A model generated the notes under the pieces. That model made no database searches. It saw only the letters and a list, made by a program, of their open reading frames with translations, and was not told the origin of the DNA. A stretch of DNA of 6,852 nucleotides from Spirochaetia bacterium (GTDB lineage: Bacteria; Spirochaetota; Spirochaetia; JABMQR01): positions 1 through 6,852 of the forward strand of contig JADHUD010000129.1 in assembly GCA_016784705.1 (NCBI GenBank), written 5' to 3'. This document shows positions 5,758 through 6,852 of the stretch, in pieces (position 1 is the first letter of the stretch; each line of letters opens with the position of its first letter). A program made the translations under genes and the position numbers.

Positions 5758-6852
5758 TCAGCTCTCCATAACATATGCATGGACAAACTCAGATGCTTTT
5801 CGTCCATGGTTAATAGCCCGGACAACAAGTGAAGCACCAGTAACAGAATCTCCGGCAGCAAAAACACCTTTTTCGGAGGTTTTATAGGAATCATCAACTT
5901 TAATATTGCCAATTTCATCCTGAGCAATGCTGAAACCTTTTACCAGTTTTGACTCCTTAAAAGGAACAAACCCCATACTTAATAGCACAAGATCGGCATT
6001 CAGAAGGAAATCAGAACCAGGTATTTCTGTAAAACCCTTCTCTCCCCACGTAAGTCTGGCACAACCCACTTTCTCGATTTTCCCAGATTCCCCATAGAAT
6101 TTCTTTGTCAGGATGCTCCACATCCGCTCACAGCCTTCCATGTGTGAACTGGCCGTCCTGAAAATAACCGGCCACTCAGGCCAGGGATTTGTATCCTTCC
6201 GCTCTTCCTGAGGCATTGGCAGCAGCTCTATCTGCGTTACTGATTTGCAGCCTCTTCTGATAGAGGTACCAACACAGTCAGCTCCGGTATCACCACCCCC
6301 GATTACCACAACATGCTTATTTTTCGGATCAATAAGATCCTTTTTGGAGATAGTATCCCCTAAAAGAATTTTTGTCTGCTGTGTCAGCAGATCCATTGCA
6401 AAGTGGATCCCTTTCAGATCACGTCCTGGTATAGCAATATCACGTGGTTTTGGGGTTCCCGAAGTTATCAGGACAGCATCATAATTCTTTCTGATATATT
6501 TTGCTGATAAATCCGCACCAACTTCCACTTCAGTCTCAAACCTAACCCCTTCCTGTATCATCTGATTAATTCGACGGTCTATCAGCCATTTTTCCAGCTT
6601 GTAATTAGGAATTCCATAGCGAAGGGTGCCGCCGATTCTATCTGATTTCTCCAGTACAACCACATCATGCCCTTTCCGGGCAAGCTGCTGTGCAGCTGCC
6701 AATCCTGTGGGCCCGGAACCTATTACTGCCACCTTTTTCCCCGTTTTGACCGGAGCTGGTTCAGGAACTATCCATCCCTCTTCCCACCCTTTCTCGGCTA
6801 TTTTCAGCTCTATATGCCGGCAGGCAGTTGCTGCCTCATCAAGTGCCAGCGT
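5758..6852 (-). CDS. gltD: glutamate synthase (NADPH) small subunit, 5' end beyond right edge
   Basis: The frame is open from the right edge to TGA 5758-5760, giving 364 residues of the C-terminal part of GltD, the beta subunit of glutamate synthase. GltD oxidises NAD(P)H through FAD and passes electrons to the GltB subunit for making glutamate from glutamine and 2-oxoglutarate. Seen in order: the end of the N-terminal Fe-S domain (GWEEGWIVP, visible residues 23-31), the FAD fold with GSGPTG at 45-50 followed by RIGGTLRYGIPNYKLEK, the NAD(P)-binding GGGDTG at 185-190, the characteristic NPWPEWP and SSHMEGCER stretches (about 222-243), and the FAD-closing AAGD-TGASLVVRAINHGR near 332-351. An internal GTG at 6732 is not the start, since the frame and homology continue upstream. 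Related flavoproteins (NfnB, SudA-like) share this fold, but the NPWPEWP region favours GltD. Whether gltB lies beside it cannot be seen. The family is usually about 480-490 residues, so roughly a quarter is missing. Confidence 0.92.
   Translation of the reverse strand, partial: TLALDEAATACRHIELKIAEKGWEEGWIVPEPAPVKTGKKVAVIGSGPTGLAAAQQLARKGHDVVVLEKSDRIGGTLRYGIPNYKLEKWLIDRRINQMIQEGVRFETEVEVGADLSAKYIRKNYDAVLITSGTPKPRDIAIPGRDLKGIHFAMDLLTQQTKILLGDTISKKDLIDPKNKHVVVIGGGDTGADCVGTSIRRGCKSVTQIELLPMPQEERKDTNPWPEWPVIFRTASSHMEGCERMWSILTKKFYGESGKIEKVGCARLTWGEKGFTEIPGSDFLLNADLVLLSMGFVPFKESKLVKGFSIAQDEIGNIKVDDSYKTSEKGVFAAGDSVTGASLVVRAINHGRKASEFVHAYVMES

Noticed and set aside
5628..5927. Minus-strand frame of 99 codons across the MFS/gltD junction
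   Set aside because: It overlaps two real genes in another frame and has no recognisable product.
6730..6732. GTG as a start codon for the gltD frame
   Set aside because: The same frame continues to the right edge with residues typical of GltD (the GWEEGWIVP stretch), so the gene starts outside the window.

Overview
The window reads as compact chromosomal DNA from a bacterium of moderate GC content. It holds six protein-coding genes, two of them cut by the window ends, and no RNA genes, mobile elements or CRISPR arrays that I can see. The gene set is a DUF6062 protein, a cytosolic-type gamma-glutamyltranspeptidase, a SERCA-like Ca2+ ATPase, a CobO adenosyltransferase, an MFS transporter and the GOGAT small subunit. 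This fits an anaerobic clostridium or a spirochaete. DUF6062 is, to my recollection, concentrated in those groups, so the assignment is only a lean, and nothing here names a genus.

Layout from left to right. On the minus strand, a DUF6062 zinc-module protein (401-1129) is followed by, and overlaps by 8 bases, the start of a gamma-glutamyltranspeptidase gene that runs off the left edge (408-1). Divergent from this pair, on the plus strand, is a 904-residue P-type Ca2+ ATPase (1228-3942). It converges with a minus-strand cobO (3955-4479) across 12 bases. CobO is divergent from an MFS transporter (4570-5745). That transporter converges, again across 12 bases, with gltD (5758-6852), which is cut at its 5' end by the right edge.

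The genes do not form one pathway. The DUF6062-ggt pair looks like an operon, and the other genes look like independently transcribed units. CobO makes adenosylcobalamin, ggt acts on gamma-glutamyl compounds such as glutathione, GltD feeds electrons to glutamate synthesis, the ATPase exports Ca2+, and the MFS protein moves an unknown small solute. I see no new multigene defence or metabolic system.

The most notable signal is regulatory. The three genes with their own promoters (ATPase, cobO, MFS) each have a -10-like element ending 6 or 7 bases before the ATG, and none has a usable Shine-Dalgarno site. This predicts leaderless mRNAs. The DUF6062 and ggt genes instead have clear Shine-Dalgarno sites. 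Other points are a complete two-site SERCA-type Ca2+ ligand set in the ATPase, in-frame short tandem repeats in two genes, a paired CxxC/CxxH architecture in DUF6062, and a small palindrome over each -35 element of the cobO/MFS divergent promoters.
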